A DNA stretch of 64,000 nt from Metarhizium brunneum (GCF_013426205.1 NC_089423.1:496001-560000), one strand, 5' to 3'. Shown: positions 25,271 through 36,879, counted from the first letter of the stretch. Notes: generated by a model from the sequence alone, not told the origin. Numbers and translations: made by a program.

Positions 25271-26235
25271 CTAGTAGTTATTATTCGCTTTCTTCCTCTT
25301 AGAAAACCAAGCACCTTTGAGACCCTACTCGATGGTCCTTGACTAGAATCCTTCCCAATCCCTTGAGATCAAGCCCTTGTCACACTATGATACTGAATTT
25401 AAAGCAGTTCACAATCCCTCATGAAGGCCTTCTCGCACTTGTATCAAGCCGAAAGTGCCTGCTCCACTCTTTGCCCTAATCGCTCCGTCCTCCAAAAGCG
25501 GCATCCCAACGAACCGACTTCCAAAACATGAGACCACTACCTCGATAAAGTCTGGAGGCACCAGATTTGCAGGCCGGTGGGCCTTTACTCGTAAAGTCAA
25601 GTGCTTGCTTGCCAAACCGATAACTGCGGCAAGTGCCGTCAATATCATGTGGTCGAAAGCGGAAAGCGACTGCATATGATGCCTCAAAATATCCCGCCAA
25701 ACGCCACAATCACGATTCATCACAAGGTCAAACGACGACTTTGTGCCGAGTTTGCCGCGCTCTACCCCTTGAAGCACCAATCCTTTCTGTATTTGCCAAA
25801 AGCCACAGTCCATTATTGTCTGCGAATGTAGTAGCTGAACCGTAAGTCTCAGCCACATAACCTATCCAGGCAGCGCCTCCACAATATCTTGACAACCACA
25901 TTGTTCCATTAGTGCTTACGGGCGTTGGGGGAATACAGGTAACTAGAGATTTCTAGCCTGTCGGTGAATGCTTCCCCTAGGGCTTAGCAGCACCAAGTAG
26001 GAGTCGGACAACCTAAATTTAGAAGAACGAGTAAGCGTAAAGGCAGTGCTTAGTATTCTCGTTGAAAGATAATATATTTAGAGCAGGATAGACGCAGATA
26101 TGGTCTTACACTGCCCTTCTATATTACACAGCCATGTAGCTTTTACTTGTTGTAATAGTTATATAAGTCGATCGTACTCTCTAGGACATGGCTTTTACGG
26201 CACTGTAGCTCATCTTCCGCTCTGCACTAATTAAA
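25271..26235. other. gene-poor stretch with a weak LTR-like trace
   Basis: Around 25300-25390, phrases such as aaaaccaagcacctttgaga and agcccttgtcacac echo the 3' half of the solo LTRs at 27361 and 58215. A minus-strand open frame at 25409-25858 shows no family I recognise and is not called. Confidence 0.35.
26160..26167 (+). promoter_or_regulatory. TATA box of the secreted-protein gene
   Basis: TATATAAG lies about 70 bp before the ATG at 26236, a normal spacing for a strong fungal promoter. Confidence 0.45.
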
Positions 26236-26787
26236 ATGCTCACCAAGTCACTCCTCGCGTTTGCCTCTCTCGCCATCTCGGCCTTGGCCTGCACTCCCCC
26301 TCCTGGCTCTGGCTTCGCCAAAGCTGCTCCTCCAATTAGTCTCTTCATCTACAACGTTGGCACTGGTGCCATTACCCCCTCGGCCACCGCCTTGGTTAAT
26401 AAATTCCCGGCCGACGGAGGTCAGGATAGGACCACCCTCATGACCTTTAATGACCCCAGTGGTGGTACATCAAACAATTGCATGATTTTCTTTGATCCCG
26501 GCGATCCAAGCCTGACAGTTGCCGGCAGCGGGAAGCTTGACCTTTTCACAAGCAATGCCCCTGCCCCCCCTGGTGGGAGCCCAGGTTGGGGTCCTCCGGG
26601 GAACCAGCGCAATAACCAACTTGTCCGATGGACGGTAGCACCAGGTTCAGTTAGCACGGACGCGACCTATGGTAGTCTCACTGTTGCTTGTAATTCTTTA
26701 AATAATGCGGGGTTTGAAATCGTTGGCGTTTACGATACTGATACCGTCTCCTATAAGACCTTTGGGGTGTGTGTCGCCTATAATTAA
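26236..26787 (+). CDS. small secreted protein (183 aa), function unknown
   Basis: This single exon encodes 183 aa with a clear signal peptide (MLTKSLLAFASLAISALA, cleavage before Cys19). The mature part is Gly/Pro-rich (a run of Pro-Gly around residues 112-122) and holds four cysteines (in ACTPP, NNCMIFF, VACNS and GVCVAYN), which could pair as two disulfides. The pattern NCMIFFDPGDPSLTVAGSGKLDLF followed by beta-rich segments suggests a compact extracellular domain, somewhat like the But2-type C-terminal domain, but I cannot confirm that. It has its own TATA box and lies between the two metabolite clusters, 0.6 kb from a solo LTR. It is a candidate effector or cell-surface protein. Confidence 0.75.
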   Translation: MLTKSLLAFASLAISALACTPPPGSGFAKAAPPISLFIYNVGTGAITPSATALVNKFPADGGQDRTTLMTFNDPSGGTSNNCMIFFDPGDPSLTVAGSGKLDLFTSNAPAPPGGSPGWGPPGNQRNNQLVRWTVAPGSVSTDATYGSLTVACNSLNNAGFEIVGVYDTDTVSYKTFGVCVAYN

Positions 26788-27862
26788 TCGTCGTGGCTGG
26801 GTCTTGACACTAGATTGGTTGGGAGCGGCGGTTGGCCTCGTGGATTTTGTTTGTATTTACATCTAGACGATGAATCGGTATTTTAGTGTATCAATTCAAT
26901 GGTTAATTTTCAAATGGCAACTTGTATTGCCCTAGGCCTTGGGAACGCTGCTTTGGACTTGTTACAGCTGAGGCCCAAAAATCTGAACAAGTCAAGTGCA
27001 ATGCGTATGAATCCAACATTAGGAACTTACTTCCGTGCCTAGATCACAGGGACTTTGTATATGTAGCACATCTTGGTCAAATGGTATTGTTCGCTCAAAG
27101 TCCGTCTGACTAGAAGTTTTGGGTGGCTTGCACGGTGAACGTCCTCGGCGCCCATCTAGGCTCGGGCCTACAGCACAAGTCCTTGAAGAGGCACGCTCTT
27201 TTCTTTTTTCACTAGGATAACTGAGATCGAAGTATTATTTCTTTTCTGCATACTCCCGCATACATTTTGTAATATAATAGTTAGAGCTCTCTTCCATGTT
27301 GAACGCCTGATGCGACGGTTGCTTCACCTTCAATCGGCCACGCAAGCCAAGCTATGACAGTGTTACACGGAAATCGCCCTGTTACACAAGGGCTACGGTC
27401 ACGGGATTAGGACAGAAGGCCCTCACCGACTTCTTGTATAAATAGACGTCTTCGGTCCCTCATGGCCTTGAGGAAAACCAAGGACCTTTGATACCAAAGA
27501 CTGTTATTGGTTGAATTGAGCTATTGCTCCAACCCTTCCGTGTTGAACCCTTGTCACAGACAGCGATACACAACCGTGACCGGTTGCGCCTAATGGTTGC
27601 ATGTGCATCAATATCTAAAAACTTGGGGGCTCCATTGAATCCCCCGCAAGTGTCAGTGGCTACGACTTATAATTCAGCCCAAGTGGCGACTACGCGCATG
27701 TGGTCACAAAGAATAACAATTGCTCAGAGGGCAATATACATCTTCTTCAAGCGGTATTAGACTATTTGATCTTTTTAATGCGTACAACTAGTATTAGCTC
27801 CAATAAATGCCTCGTATCAATCTTAGTGTTACACGCCCGCCCAAAGTCAAAGCAGCACCGTC
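26788..27862. other. intergenic containing the solo LTR
   Basis: Apart from the solo LTR, nothing is recognised between the secreted-protein stop and the end of the multicopper oxidase. Confidence 0.45.
27356..27563. mobile_element. solo LTR with perfect 5-bp target-site duplication
   Basis: The element runs 27361-27558 (198 bp), begins TGTTACACGG and ends CCCTTGTCACA (TG...CA ends), and is flanked on both sides by GACAG (27356-27360 and 27559-27563). A close relative lies at 58215-58405 with long identical blocks, for example cttgaggaaaaccaaggacc. No internal retrotransposon coding region is present, so it is an LTR-LTR recombination product. Confidence 0.8.
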
Positions 27863-30104
27863 TCAGCGACGCATTTCATCGGAAACAGGCAGGAACCCAA
27901 GCATCCCCTTTACATACTCCCAAATCTTGACATACAGAGGCTTCTGCACCGTGTCTGTTGTCACGGTAAGCGAGTGACTCTTCTCAATGGCATACTCGGC
28001 CGGCACCTCGGGCCACACGTCGACTCCGTCCAGCAGCGCGATGGACATGCCGCCCATGGCGTGCAGCTCAAAATGACAATGGAACAGCCAAGGCCCCGGG
28101 TTGGTGACCTGGTACCGAAAGACGCTCCAGTACCCGCCGGCCGGGACGGGGGAGAACATTGTCATCCAGGTGTCCCTGTACCCCGGGTCTTTGAGGTTGA
28201 AGCTCTCGGGCTCGGCGGCGATGGCTTCGGCAACACTGCTGTAGTTCCACATGCCGGCGCCGTTGCCGATCCTCCACGTCTTGCTGCCGTGCTTGTGCAT
28301 GATGTGCTCGAACGCCATGCCGTCGCCGGGCAGCACGGCCACCTGGAGAATCAAGTCCACCCAGGAGCCGTTCTTGGTGCGCACGACGAGGTTGTCGTCT
28401 TCGGTTCCTAGCGTCTGGTTCGGATAGAAGAGCAGCGGGCGGTCGGCCTTGAAGTCCATAGGGTACAAGTACTTTGTGTTCATGGTGTATAGATGCGGCG
28501 CTCCGGCCCGGCCCATGACGAGAAGAAACTCCTCGTCGGCCGTGGCGGCTGGCGCATTCGCAGGCCATGGCGGCATGTTGTCCGAGCTGATGTTATATGG
28601 CGTGTAGCTTCGCGTCGCGGTGTCCTCGCGCGCATTCAGACCCCCGTACGTGACGTACGGGCGGGTTTCTGGCACGACCTCTTCTGCACCTTTGTACACC
28701 ATGTTGGCAAAGCCCGAGATGACCTGTGTTGCGCCAGAGTCTGGCAGTCGGATGGTGTAGCTGCCGGGGGGCTTGTCCAACTTGACCAGCACAGAGTAGC
28801 GCTCACCGGCCGTAATGGCCGCTGCCACAATCTGTCTAGGCTCGACGTAGTTGCCGTCGATTTCGTAAATCCACATGGGGTGCTCGTCGATGGAGAAGTC
28901 GACTTGCTTGTTCGCCGCCGCCGCGATAAAGTTCATGCTGACCCAGCCGTCTGCCGCGTCGACTTGGACTGTATAGTTTGACCCTTGGGAAGGAACGCAA
29001 CCCCATTGCATGTGATCTGGTATTTTCTCGGGGAGGCTTTCGTTGACCCAGGGGCCCTGAATTCCCTCCGCTTGTATAGGGAAACATCTGTACGCCACCA
29101 AGTTTGTCAGCGGCCATGGACTGGTGTGGTGTATATGGTTGACTCGGGACGCACCCCTTATCTGTCACGTTGTAATCTGGAAAAGTAAACTTTTGTGGCA
29201 TCGGCTGTGTTTCACTTATGAGGAATTCGTGAGACGGGCAGTACAGCTCCCCGTGGCCATTCAATAAAATACTATCAACGCAGCTAAGGAGAGGTGGTAT
29301 CGCATCAGCACAAGACTATGATATTGGATCAAAAGCAAACTTACAAAATTAATATCTTTGACTCTTCAATCACTCTCCAATACTCGTCAGATGTGAGACG
29401 GCTCCAGTCCGACAACACCATTAGCTGTGGATTAGCCGCTGCCTTGTCCATTGCCTCGATATCCTCTGGGTCCTGGCTAATCTTGGACCATAATTCTTTC
29501 ATGTTTTGCTTTGGTCTTGCCATCATTCATTAGCGACCGTCGGTATGAAAGTCTAAGAGCAGCTTGCTTACTTTATGAACATGGCGCCATGAAGGCCGTC
29601 AACCAGAGACATGCGCTCGTGAGAATGGTACCAATGGGTTCCGGCCGGCGAGGCTTTGAACTTGTACACAAAGGACTCTCCTGGCAAGATGGGCTTCTGT
29701 GACAGTCCCATGACGCCGTCAGCCCACGGTGTGCCTTCTTGACTATGGTAAAGTTACATGTTAGGTGCTCAGGCTTCGCTGTAGCCATGAAGGGCGAGCC
29801 GACTCACGCAAGGCCATGCCAGTGAACCGTCGCGTTTCGATTCATGTCATTGTGCACGGTAATCTAAAACCTTTTATTAGAGGCATGAGGTTTTGAAGTT
29901 TATTTTTACACTTACTTCCACATCGTCATCCTCATCGAGTAGGAGACTAGGCCCGGGAAATTGCCCATTCGTGTAGATCATCTCCCGCGATTGTCCATTG
30001 GGCGCGCCCTTGTCCCAGGTGAAGCGCAGCGTCTTTTCGACCTTTGCTGCCCAGGAGAGGCAGCAAAGGCAGCAAAGTAACATGCATCGTGCGATCGACG
30101 ACAT
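27863..30104 (-). CDS. secreted multicopper oxidase / laccase-like (646 aa)
   Basis: Six exons (30104-29916, 29863-29808, 29742-29572, 29515-29345, 29283-29155, 29087-27863) give 646 aa. A signal peptide ([20 protein letters not shown]) is followed by three cupredoxin domains. All four copper motifs are intact: [28 protein letters not shown] and [15 protein letters not shown]. The wording ([22 protein letters not shown]) is that of ascomycete pigment oxidases such as the conidial Abr1 type. In bis-naphthopyrone clusters a laccase couples monomers oxidatively, which is my inferred role here with the NR-PKS. It is divergent from the pseudo-ACP/methyltransferase gene across 910 bp. There is no C-terminal membrane anchor; a weak hydrophobic patch near the end ([10 protein letters not shown]) is too short. 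Confidence 0.9.
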
Positions 30105-31014
30105 GTTGGGCTAACCGCAAACCCCTAACTTTCGGGGATTCGGTAGGTATATTCTGTTTTTAAACTGAAGGCCAGAATCGATATTTGTGAGAATAGAAAC
30201 GAGCCAAGTGAGTTGAACCCCGTCGGCTGAAGAAGAGGGTGCTTCCAGTGGTCTGTGTCGTCCGAGCGGATTCGCCGTGGCTACCTCGGTGAGCCGTCAC
30301 TTCTGACTGCAGGCTAAACTGAAACACAAGACGGAAAACTCGCAGGCAATATTACAGATACAATCGCCTGGCTTGTCTCGGCACATAGGCGGCCCGGTCG
30401 TGGTCACAACATATCAACATACAGCCACTTCATCATACATAACCGGGGGCAAATACTGATTGCTTCCCCCTGAACATGCATGTCTCACCGAAAAAAGTCA
30501 TGGCTCGGTGGTGGTTTCCTACTGGCTGCGTTATCTACAGGTGTACTCCGTAGACCAGAAAATATGTGGCGTCTGGTCGGCGCATTATCTGCATGTACTC
30601 CGTACATACGCAGTGGCTACTCCGTAGTTTGTGCATGGATTTGGGGGTCAGAATACTCTGCATGGAGTAGCGGGCTTCGATTTTGTGAAACGTACGGAAT
30701 GTCTTGCTACAGTATTACCACAGCCACTCAAGGCCGGATCAGCCGCATGAGCAACCGCACCTTTCTTCGGAGCCTATTCCGCGTCTGGTTTGGAAAGGGT
30801 GGTCAGCTCTGCAGGCGTCATGCCGCGCCTGGGAAGATGCTGGGCTGAGTACGGCTTGCGGCGGGAAGAAAACGGACGAGTTGACAGTTGCGAGCCACGG
30901 AATCGGCGTGGATAGCTCGGTCCCGAGCCGACGGACCATGTACTGCCAAATTTTAGGTGACATGAGGCTACTCCGTAGAGGAACCTGCAATTCTCTACGA
31001 TTCCCACAACGCTC
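30105..31014. promoter_or_regulatory. bidirectional promoter with four ACTCCGTA boxes
   Basis: ACTCCGTA occurs at 30545-30552, 30597-30604, 30619-30626 and 30970-30977, all in the same orientation. Three of them fall within 82 bp. The stretch separates the divergent oxidase and methyltransferase genes and has no coding content. Confidence 0.5.
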
Positions 31015-32536
31015 ATGCGTCACGACACGCCGGCCATGATCGACCATCGACTATCTGAAATGGAAGTGACGGAGGCATTCAGAGATGCCATTGTCATAGA
31101 GACAGGGTGTGATATCGGGCACTCTGACATCAACACCGACTTCTCAGATCTTGGTCTGGATCCCCTCGCTGCCCTCAATGTGCTCAATACTGTGACCAAT
31201 AGAACTGGTATCGAGCTTCCAGCTTCCCTGTTTCGCGACTGCAAGACATTATCCGATATTTCCAAGCATCTGGGCCAGAAGCAAGGCATCAGCGGTTCGT
31301 GATTCCCAGTCCAATTTGTGCACCGAGCTGCGTTATTTTGCCTTGTAACAAGAAGCCATATGCTTACAAGAATCAGGATCGACCTCTGCCACCCAACAGC
31401 TCTCGTCGCAAGCGGAACAACCTGTCAGAGACGCGTTCCTAGAGCTGAGCAGCTACGAAAGAAAATTCGCAGAAGAAGCAGGGTTCGCCAACTTTTGGAG
31501 AGCAGTGTACCCTGCCGAGCGCCGGCTGGTGCTGTCCTTCGTGTACAAAGCTTTCTCCGACTTGGGGTGCGCTCTGGACAAGGTCAAAGCCGGCCAAAAG
31601 GTTCCATGTCCGCAGGGCATTTTGGACAAGCACCGGCGAGTATTTGACGGCGCGCTTTTTGAAATTCTCGAGGATGGTGGCATCGTAAGCGAATCTCCGG
31701 CCGGCTATATTCGTACGCCGACCCCAATAGACACGACGCCATCTGAAGACATTTACAAAGACCTTGTCCGTGACCACCCCCCGTTCGCCAAGGTCCATGA
31801 ACTTCTTCACGTTACGGGCTCGCGGTTTGCGGAATGTCTGAGCGGCAAGTCGGACCCCATCAAGCTCCTATTTGGGAAGAATAAGGACTTGCTGCAACAC
31901 TTTTACACAGACGCGCCCATGTGTCTGGCCGCCTCGCTCCATCTCGCCGCGCTCATTCAACGTGTGTATACTCGCCGCGCCCGCAGAGACGACGAGTGCA
32001 TAGAAATCTTGGAAGTGGGCGCCGGTATGGGAGGGACAACGAAATTTGTCATCGATGCGCTTGTCGAGGCCAATGTCCGCTTCAAATACGTCTTTACGGA
32101 TATTTCGTCGTCATTCTTTGCCGCTGCAAAGCGCCGGTTCGGCGATATTGCACCTGGCTCCATGGAATGCCTCGTCCTCGACATTGAGAAAGAGCCGCCG
32201 GAACCGTTGCAGCGACGCTTCGACTTGGTCATTTCGACCAACTGCATCCACGCGACGAAGAGCCTGGTTACGTCGTGCTCGAATGTGCATAGGCTTTTAC
32301 GACCAGGGGGATTCTTCGCCTTGATTGAGTTTACGACTAGGTACTATTGGCTCGATCTTGTGTTTGGATTGCTTGATGGGTGGTGGCTCTTTGAGGATGG
32401 CAGGAAACACTGTACGGTTAATGGGCCTTCTTGGAAGACGAACCTTGAGGCTTCTGGATTCAGCCATGTGCTTTGGACTGAGGCAGAGGGGATCGAGAAG
32501 CCGAATCCGCAACTGCTCGTAGCGTATACAGATTAG
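31015..32536 (+). CDS. stand-alone pseudo-ACP-C-methyltransferase derived from an NR-PKS (479 aa)
   Basis: Two exons (31015-31294 and 31377-32536; 82-bp intron) give 479 aa. Residues ~15-85 are a PKS acyl-carrier fold (FSDLGLDPLAALNVLNTV), but the phosphopantetheine serine of the DSL motif is proline (codon CCC), so it cannot be loaded. After a linker comes the NR-PKS methyltransferase module: its N-terminal helical part (FANFWRAVYPAERRLVLSFV, GILDKHRRVFDGALFEILED) and the SAM domain with ILEVGAGMGGTTKFVID, YVFTDISSSFF and NVHRLLRPGGFFALIEFT. No KS, AT or PT sequence lies upstream, so it is not the tail of a broken synthase. I infer that it methylates the chain of the NR-PKS at 39707 in trans, with the dead ACP as docking part. 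The start could also be Met8 or Met17. Confidence 0.88.
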
Positions 32537-32773
32537 TCGAGGCATGCACTAGGTACTGAATAGGATTGACGCGTCTGACTTTGAAACGTTGGCCAACGGG
32601 GGACGATTTGAACATGTCGAAATTTAAAATTGTGGAGAGATTGGACGCAAAATAGAGTTGAATCTATCTATGTGCTGCTTACCTAGTACTCATATATCCT
32701 GCCTGCCTTCCTGTTCATCTACTGTACGTATTTTGCCCGATTCCCCACGCACGATCGGATCAGTCAATGATAG

Positions 32774-33661
32774 CTAGAGTACATAGCGGATCAAGGTCCA
32801 GCGTGTTTTCTGCTTATAATCGGCCCACATATCCCCATACTGTCCATGGTCAATGCCAGCAGGCGAAATGCATGATTGGTTGATTCGACTTACCCTCTTG
32901 GAGCAGTACTCGTCCAGCGCCGGAACAGCCCGGTTGGAAAAGTCCCACATGAAGAACGTGGCAATCAAGATGCCGTAGGTCGCGCCGCTTGTTGCAACTG
33001 CCAGCCCGGCTCGCCAAACGGTAAAGGCGGTGTAGTTTGGGTGTCTCACGATGGCGAAGAGTCCGCTCGTGTATGGTTTTCCGCTATTCTGGGGGTTGAG
33101 CTTGAACTGCCCACGGTTGACTTCGCAAGTGCACTCGGCCGCAATGCCGATGACGAAGAGAGCGAAGCCGGCGGCCAGATATGGATTCCACGTGCTCTCT
33201 CCAGCAGCCTGAGAAGTTGCCGAAGTGGCAGCGCAGAGGAAGAGGAAATTGTTGAGCGTGTCGAAGAGAATGTTGTCGAGCCCGACGACGATGGCGCCTG
33301 TCAGGGTCCAGGCCTCTTCAGCGACATTGAGCACAAACCAAAAGTGCTTGGCTGCGGCAATGACGTTCATGGCAAGCAATCCAAGTCTGTACCCAGACAG
33401 GCCGAGAGCATCAAAGTGTGGAGTGCCTGCATACGGTTCTGGAGTCGCAACGATGCTGCCGCCAAGCAATTTGATGAGTGCCGACCCATAGGCTTGGGAG
33501 AGGACTAGGTATTGCCAGTAGCAGTCCACGGCACGTAGACTCAGGTACAGGGTGGTATTGAAGGGAGATGACGACTTGTTCCCCCGCGGAACAAAGTCCC
33601 TCGATTTTAATTCGGATCTTGACACTTGCTTGGCTCCGGTCATTGTATTGTCGAAATTCAT
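32774..33661 (-). CDS. isoprenylcysteine methyltransferase-like membrane protein (277 aa)
   Basis: Two exons (33661-32894 and 32839-32774), with a 54-bp intron whose length keeps the frame open when unspliced, give 277 aa; GTAAGT and CAG borders favour splicing. Several hydrophobic helices lead to a C-terminal catalytic core: VNRGQFKLNPQNSGKPYTSGLFAIVRHPNYTAF matches the RHPxYxG-type SAM-binding motif of ICMT/DUF1295 proteins, and AVPALDEYCSKRYGDMWADYKQKTRW matches the E-x-Y...YGxxWxxYxxxTxW ending. Classical ICMTs methylate prenylated proteins, but related proteins occur in fungal metabolite clusters, where they may methylate small molecules or act as membrane reductases. It is tail to tail with the methyltransferase gene (237 bp apart), so membership in the polyketide cluster is plausible. 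The substrate is unknown. Confidence 0.75.
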   Translation of the reverse strand: MNFDNTMTGAKQVSRSELKSRDFVPRGNKSSSPFNTTLYLSLRAVDCYWQYLVLSQAYGSALIKLLGGSIVATPEPYAGTPHFDALGLSGYRLGLLAMNVIAAAKHFWFVLNVAEEAWTLTGAIVVGLDNILFDTLNNFLFLCAATSATSQAAGESTWNPYLAAGFALFVIGIAAECTCEVNRGQFKLNPQNSGKPYTSGLFAIVRHPNYTAFTVWRAGLAVATSGATYGILIATFFMWDFSNRAVPALDEYCSKRVSRINQSCISPAGIDHGQYGDMWADYKQKTRWTLIRYVL

Positions 33662-35015
33662 ATTGGCGTACCCTGCACCTTTTCCACCGTTCCATGTTGA
33701 GTGAGTAGAGACGGAGCTGATATTATAAGTTAGGATCTAGACTTGAAAGATACCACGATAGACATGACGACCCGGAGGCAGCGGGCTCTGGCGGCGCCGC
33801 ATGCTGCATCTTACACCGGTCAGAATGATGGATTGAATGCGTTATGCAAACAAGGTAAGCATGTGTCAACAAGGGTTTTGCAAAATGGAATCCTGAATTC
33901 TGCATCCAAGGTAGCGTGACGGGGGTTCGTGTGTCGTCGGAACGTGGGCGGAGGCTGGGGACCGAGAGAGGCAATTTGTACCCGACGGGTTCGTGGGCTT
34001 GCGGCTTCGGGCCCGAAGTCGCGGACCCGAAGTTGTACAAGGCAATAAGCACTAACCTGGTTTGGGCAAGACCAACTGGAGAGTAGCTGGGTACCTAGCG
34101 CCTCGCCTGCCAACATCAATAATGGAACCTTCATGTTGCAAGCCAGGCAGGCACAGGGGGTGCGGAGCGAGAACCGAGAGGAACGATGATGGATGCCTGT
34201 GGGTACTGGGGTCAGCCCGGTCAAGGGTTCTTTCCACTTGGACATCTCCCGTTTCGTCTAATGATTTGACGTTAAATTACAGAGTAGTGCATGGGCAACA
34301 ACACGCGCGAGCATGGTATTGATGGGAGACAATGGCTTGCATGATGAGGCACTGGGGTCATGTCGAAATCAAGCACGGCTACTTCGTATTGAGCATGGCT
34401 ACTTATTTTTTTGACCCTTTGTTCGGCCACCAACGCGGCCTACCCGTCTTGCTCTGTTGGTCCGTGGCAAGTACCGAGTACGGGGGGCCGAGCGCGGAGT
34501 ACATATCTGCGTCCCTGGGCTCGCAAGCACTTGGATGTACCTCGAGGCGGGTACCAACGTACTTGGGCACATGCATAATATCCTGAGGTCAACGGCTGGT
34601 CAACAGCTGGTCAACGGGTGACACAGAGTTGACAGAATTGACGCGAGCCACCAGACCTGATTGACACCCGACACTTGATAGGTCGTCTGTGCCCTTCCAA
34701 CAGCCAACACTCGCAATCGTGCATGGACAACAAAAAAAAGCTTGCGTCGCCTCTCCCCTCCTGCAATCTGGAGCCAAATTGTCGCCCCATATGGCCGTCT
34801 TCAGGAGTTTGTTTCATTTTCTTCTTCGCATCCCCAGCAAACAGCAGAGGAGGCAACCATCCCACAGACTGTGCAGCAGCTGAAATACGAGCCCTTCAGT
34901 CTCCCTCATTCTGGTCACTCTTCCTCCCTCCCTCCCTATCTCCCTCTATCTGCGGTCATTCCTACTCGCCGTGTCTCATCACTACGAGTTGACCCCGTAT
35001 CGCAAACACCTCGAG
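33662..35015. other. 1.35-kb intergenic, divergent promoters
   Basis: It separates the ICMT-like gene (minus) and the MFS gene (plus). The word ctggtcaac is repeated near 34595-34616. CT-rich sequence at 34915-34950 just before the MFS start is typical of fungal 5' leaders. No gene is seen. Confidence 0.45.
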
Positions 35016-36879
35016 ATGGACGCAGCCGCCAAGGAGAAGTCTAGCCTCGCTCAGGACGAACTGCCTCACGAGCTCAACACGCTCCAGCACCCCGACGACG
35101 CACATCGGACGTCTGATTCCGCTCAAGCTCCCAGTGCGGCCAACGACGGCCATTCTGTTGGTGGGAAGCCCAGCCAGGATGGCATCATTCAAGAAGAGGC
35201 TGGAGAGGAAGCCGCCCAAGACGACTCCAACTACCCCAGTCTTGGGGCCCTGACCATCATCATGGTAGCCGTGTCCATGGGCATGTTTCTTGTCTCCTTG
35301 GTGAGTAAGCCGTGGCCTCTTGACTGAAGCCACTCTCCCACACTCCATGCAAATCTCAGCCTTGATGCATTGCCATGGCCCCTACCTTCGATAAGACGTT
35401 CCAAGGCTGACAGGTAGCTGAAAGGATCGTACCATCATCTCGACCGCTGCACCCACCATTACGGATCAATTCCACTCCCCGACAGACATTGGCTGGTACG
35501 GCAGCGCATACAGCTTGACGGGCTGTGCCATGCAACTGCCGCTGGGCCGGTTCTACAAGTTCTATTCACCCAAGTGGGTCTACATGACGCTCGTCTTCAT
35601 CTTCATTGTCGGTTCGGCCGTGGGGGCCGGGGCGATGAACTCGAATACAGTCATTATTGGCCGTGCCATACAAGGCATCGGCCTCGGTGGCGTGCTTTCG
35701 GGGTCCACGATTATTGTCACCGAGAATTGCCCTCTTCGACGGCAGCCCATATGCCTCGGAATTCTGATGGCGACAATGAGCATCTCGGCCATTGTTGGGC
35801 CTCTGATAGGCGGCGCGCTGACGACCAACACCAGCTGGCGTTGGTGCTTCATTATCAACATCCCCATCGGTTTCGTAATCATGGCCATCCTCTTCTTCTT
35901 TGTAAAAGCCAGAGAGGGCAAGGACCAGCAGGCCCGGGGATGGGCCGAGAAGATCCGTCTCCTGGATCCCTTGGGCTCAGCCCTACTTTTGCCGGCCGTC
36001 GTGTGCCTGGTGCTCGCATTCCAATGGGCAGGGTCCGAATACAGCTGGAACAACTGGCGCATCATTATCCTCTTTGTATTCGGTGGCCTTTTGTCCCTCG
36101 CATTCATCGCCTCACAAATCGCTATGCCTGAGACAGCCACTGTGCCTCCCCATATCGCTGGTCAGCGTACCGTCTTTGCATCCTTCGTCTTCTCCGCAGC
36201 CACTGGTGGCGCCATGTTGGTCGTCACGTATTGGATTGCTGACTGGTTTCAAGCCGTCCAGAATCTCAGCGCTGCTCAGGCAGGTATCAGGACCATTGCT
36301 CTCGTTTTGTCACAGGCCGTTGGAGCCATAATGGGCGGCGGATCGGCAAGACTTGTCGGATACCCACCGCCAATCATGATGATAAGTGCCATCCTGATAT
36401 CTGTCGGGGCCGGAATGCTCTCAACCCTTGCCATTAATGAAAGCTCGGCCCACTGGATTGGCTACCAGGTCATGATGGGTCTGGGCCTCGGTTTTGGAAC
36501 ACAGCAGGCGTCGCTTGCCGTTCAGACCGTTCTCAAGAAGGACGACATTCCCTCGGCAATCTCGCTCATCTTTTTTGGGATGCAACTCGGTGGTTCCATC
36601 TTCATTTGTGTTGGCCAGAACGTGTTCAATCAGGTTTTCGTTAAGCTGCTGAGGCAAACCTCTATCCCAGGACTCGATCCAGAAACCGTCCTGAGGACGG
36701 GTGCAACCGAGATAAGGAACCTTGTTCACAACGGAGAAGATTTGTTGAAGCTCCTCGAAGCATATAACCGCTCCATCACGTCGACGTTCTATGTTGCCGT
36801 TGGGACTGGAGCTCTAGCAATGCTGAGCTCCTTCCTGGTCCAGTGGAACAGCGTTAAGAATGTCGAACCAGTGCATTAA
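35016..36879 (+). CDS. MFS drug:H+ antiporter, DHA2-type 14-TM exporter (579 aa)
   Basis: Two exons (35016-35300 and 35425-36879; 124-bp intron) give 579 aa. A hydrophilic ~75-residue N-terminus precedes the helices. Splicing joins FLVSL to DRTIISTAAPTITDQFHSPTDIGWYGSAY, the first-helix motif of DHA2 transporters. GRAIQGIGLGG and GPLIGGALTTNTSWRWCFIINIPIG are the motif A/C signatures of this family, and 14 hydrophobic segments are expected from the length. It exports drugs or metabolites by proton antiport at the plasma membrane. Placed between the tailoring genes and the NR-PKS, it is the likely exporter of the polyketide. The first in-frame ATG after the CT-rich leader was taken as start. 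Confidence 0.88.

Noticed and set aside
25409..25858. 149-codon minus-strand frame as a gene
   Set aside because: No recognisable family, no clear promoter or splice structure, and an overlapping frame of similar length on the other strand.
31015..32536. ACP-CMeT as the broken 3' end of a former full NR-PKS
   Set aside because: No KS, AT or PT remnants upstream, a properly spliced intron, own promoter region, clean start and stop, and no frame breaks.
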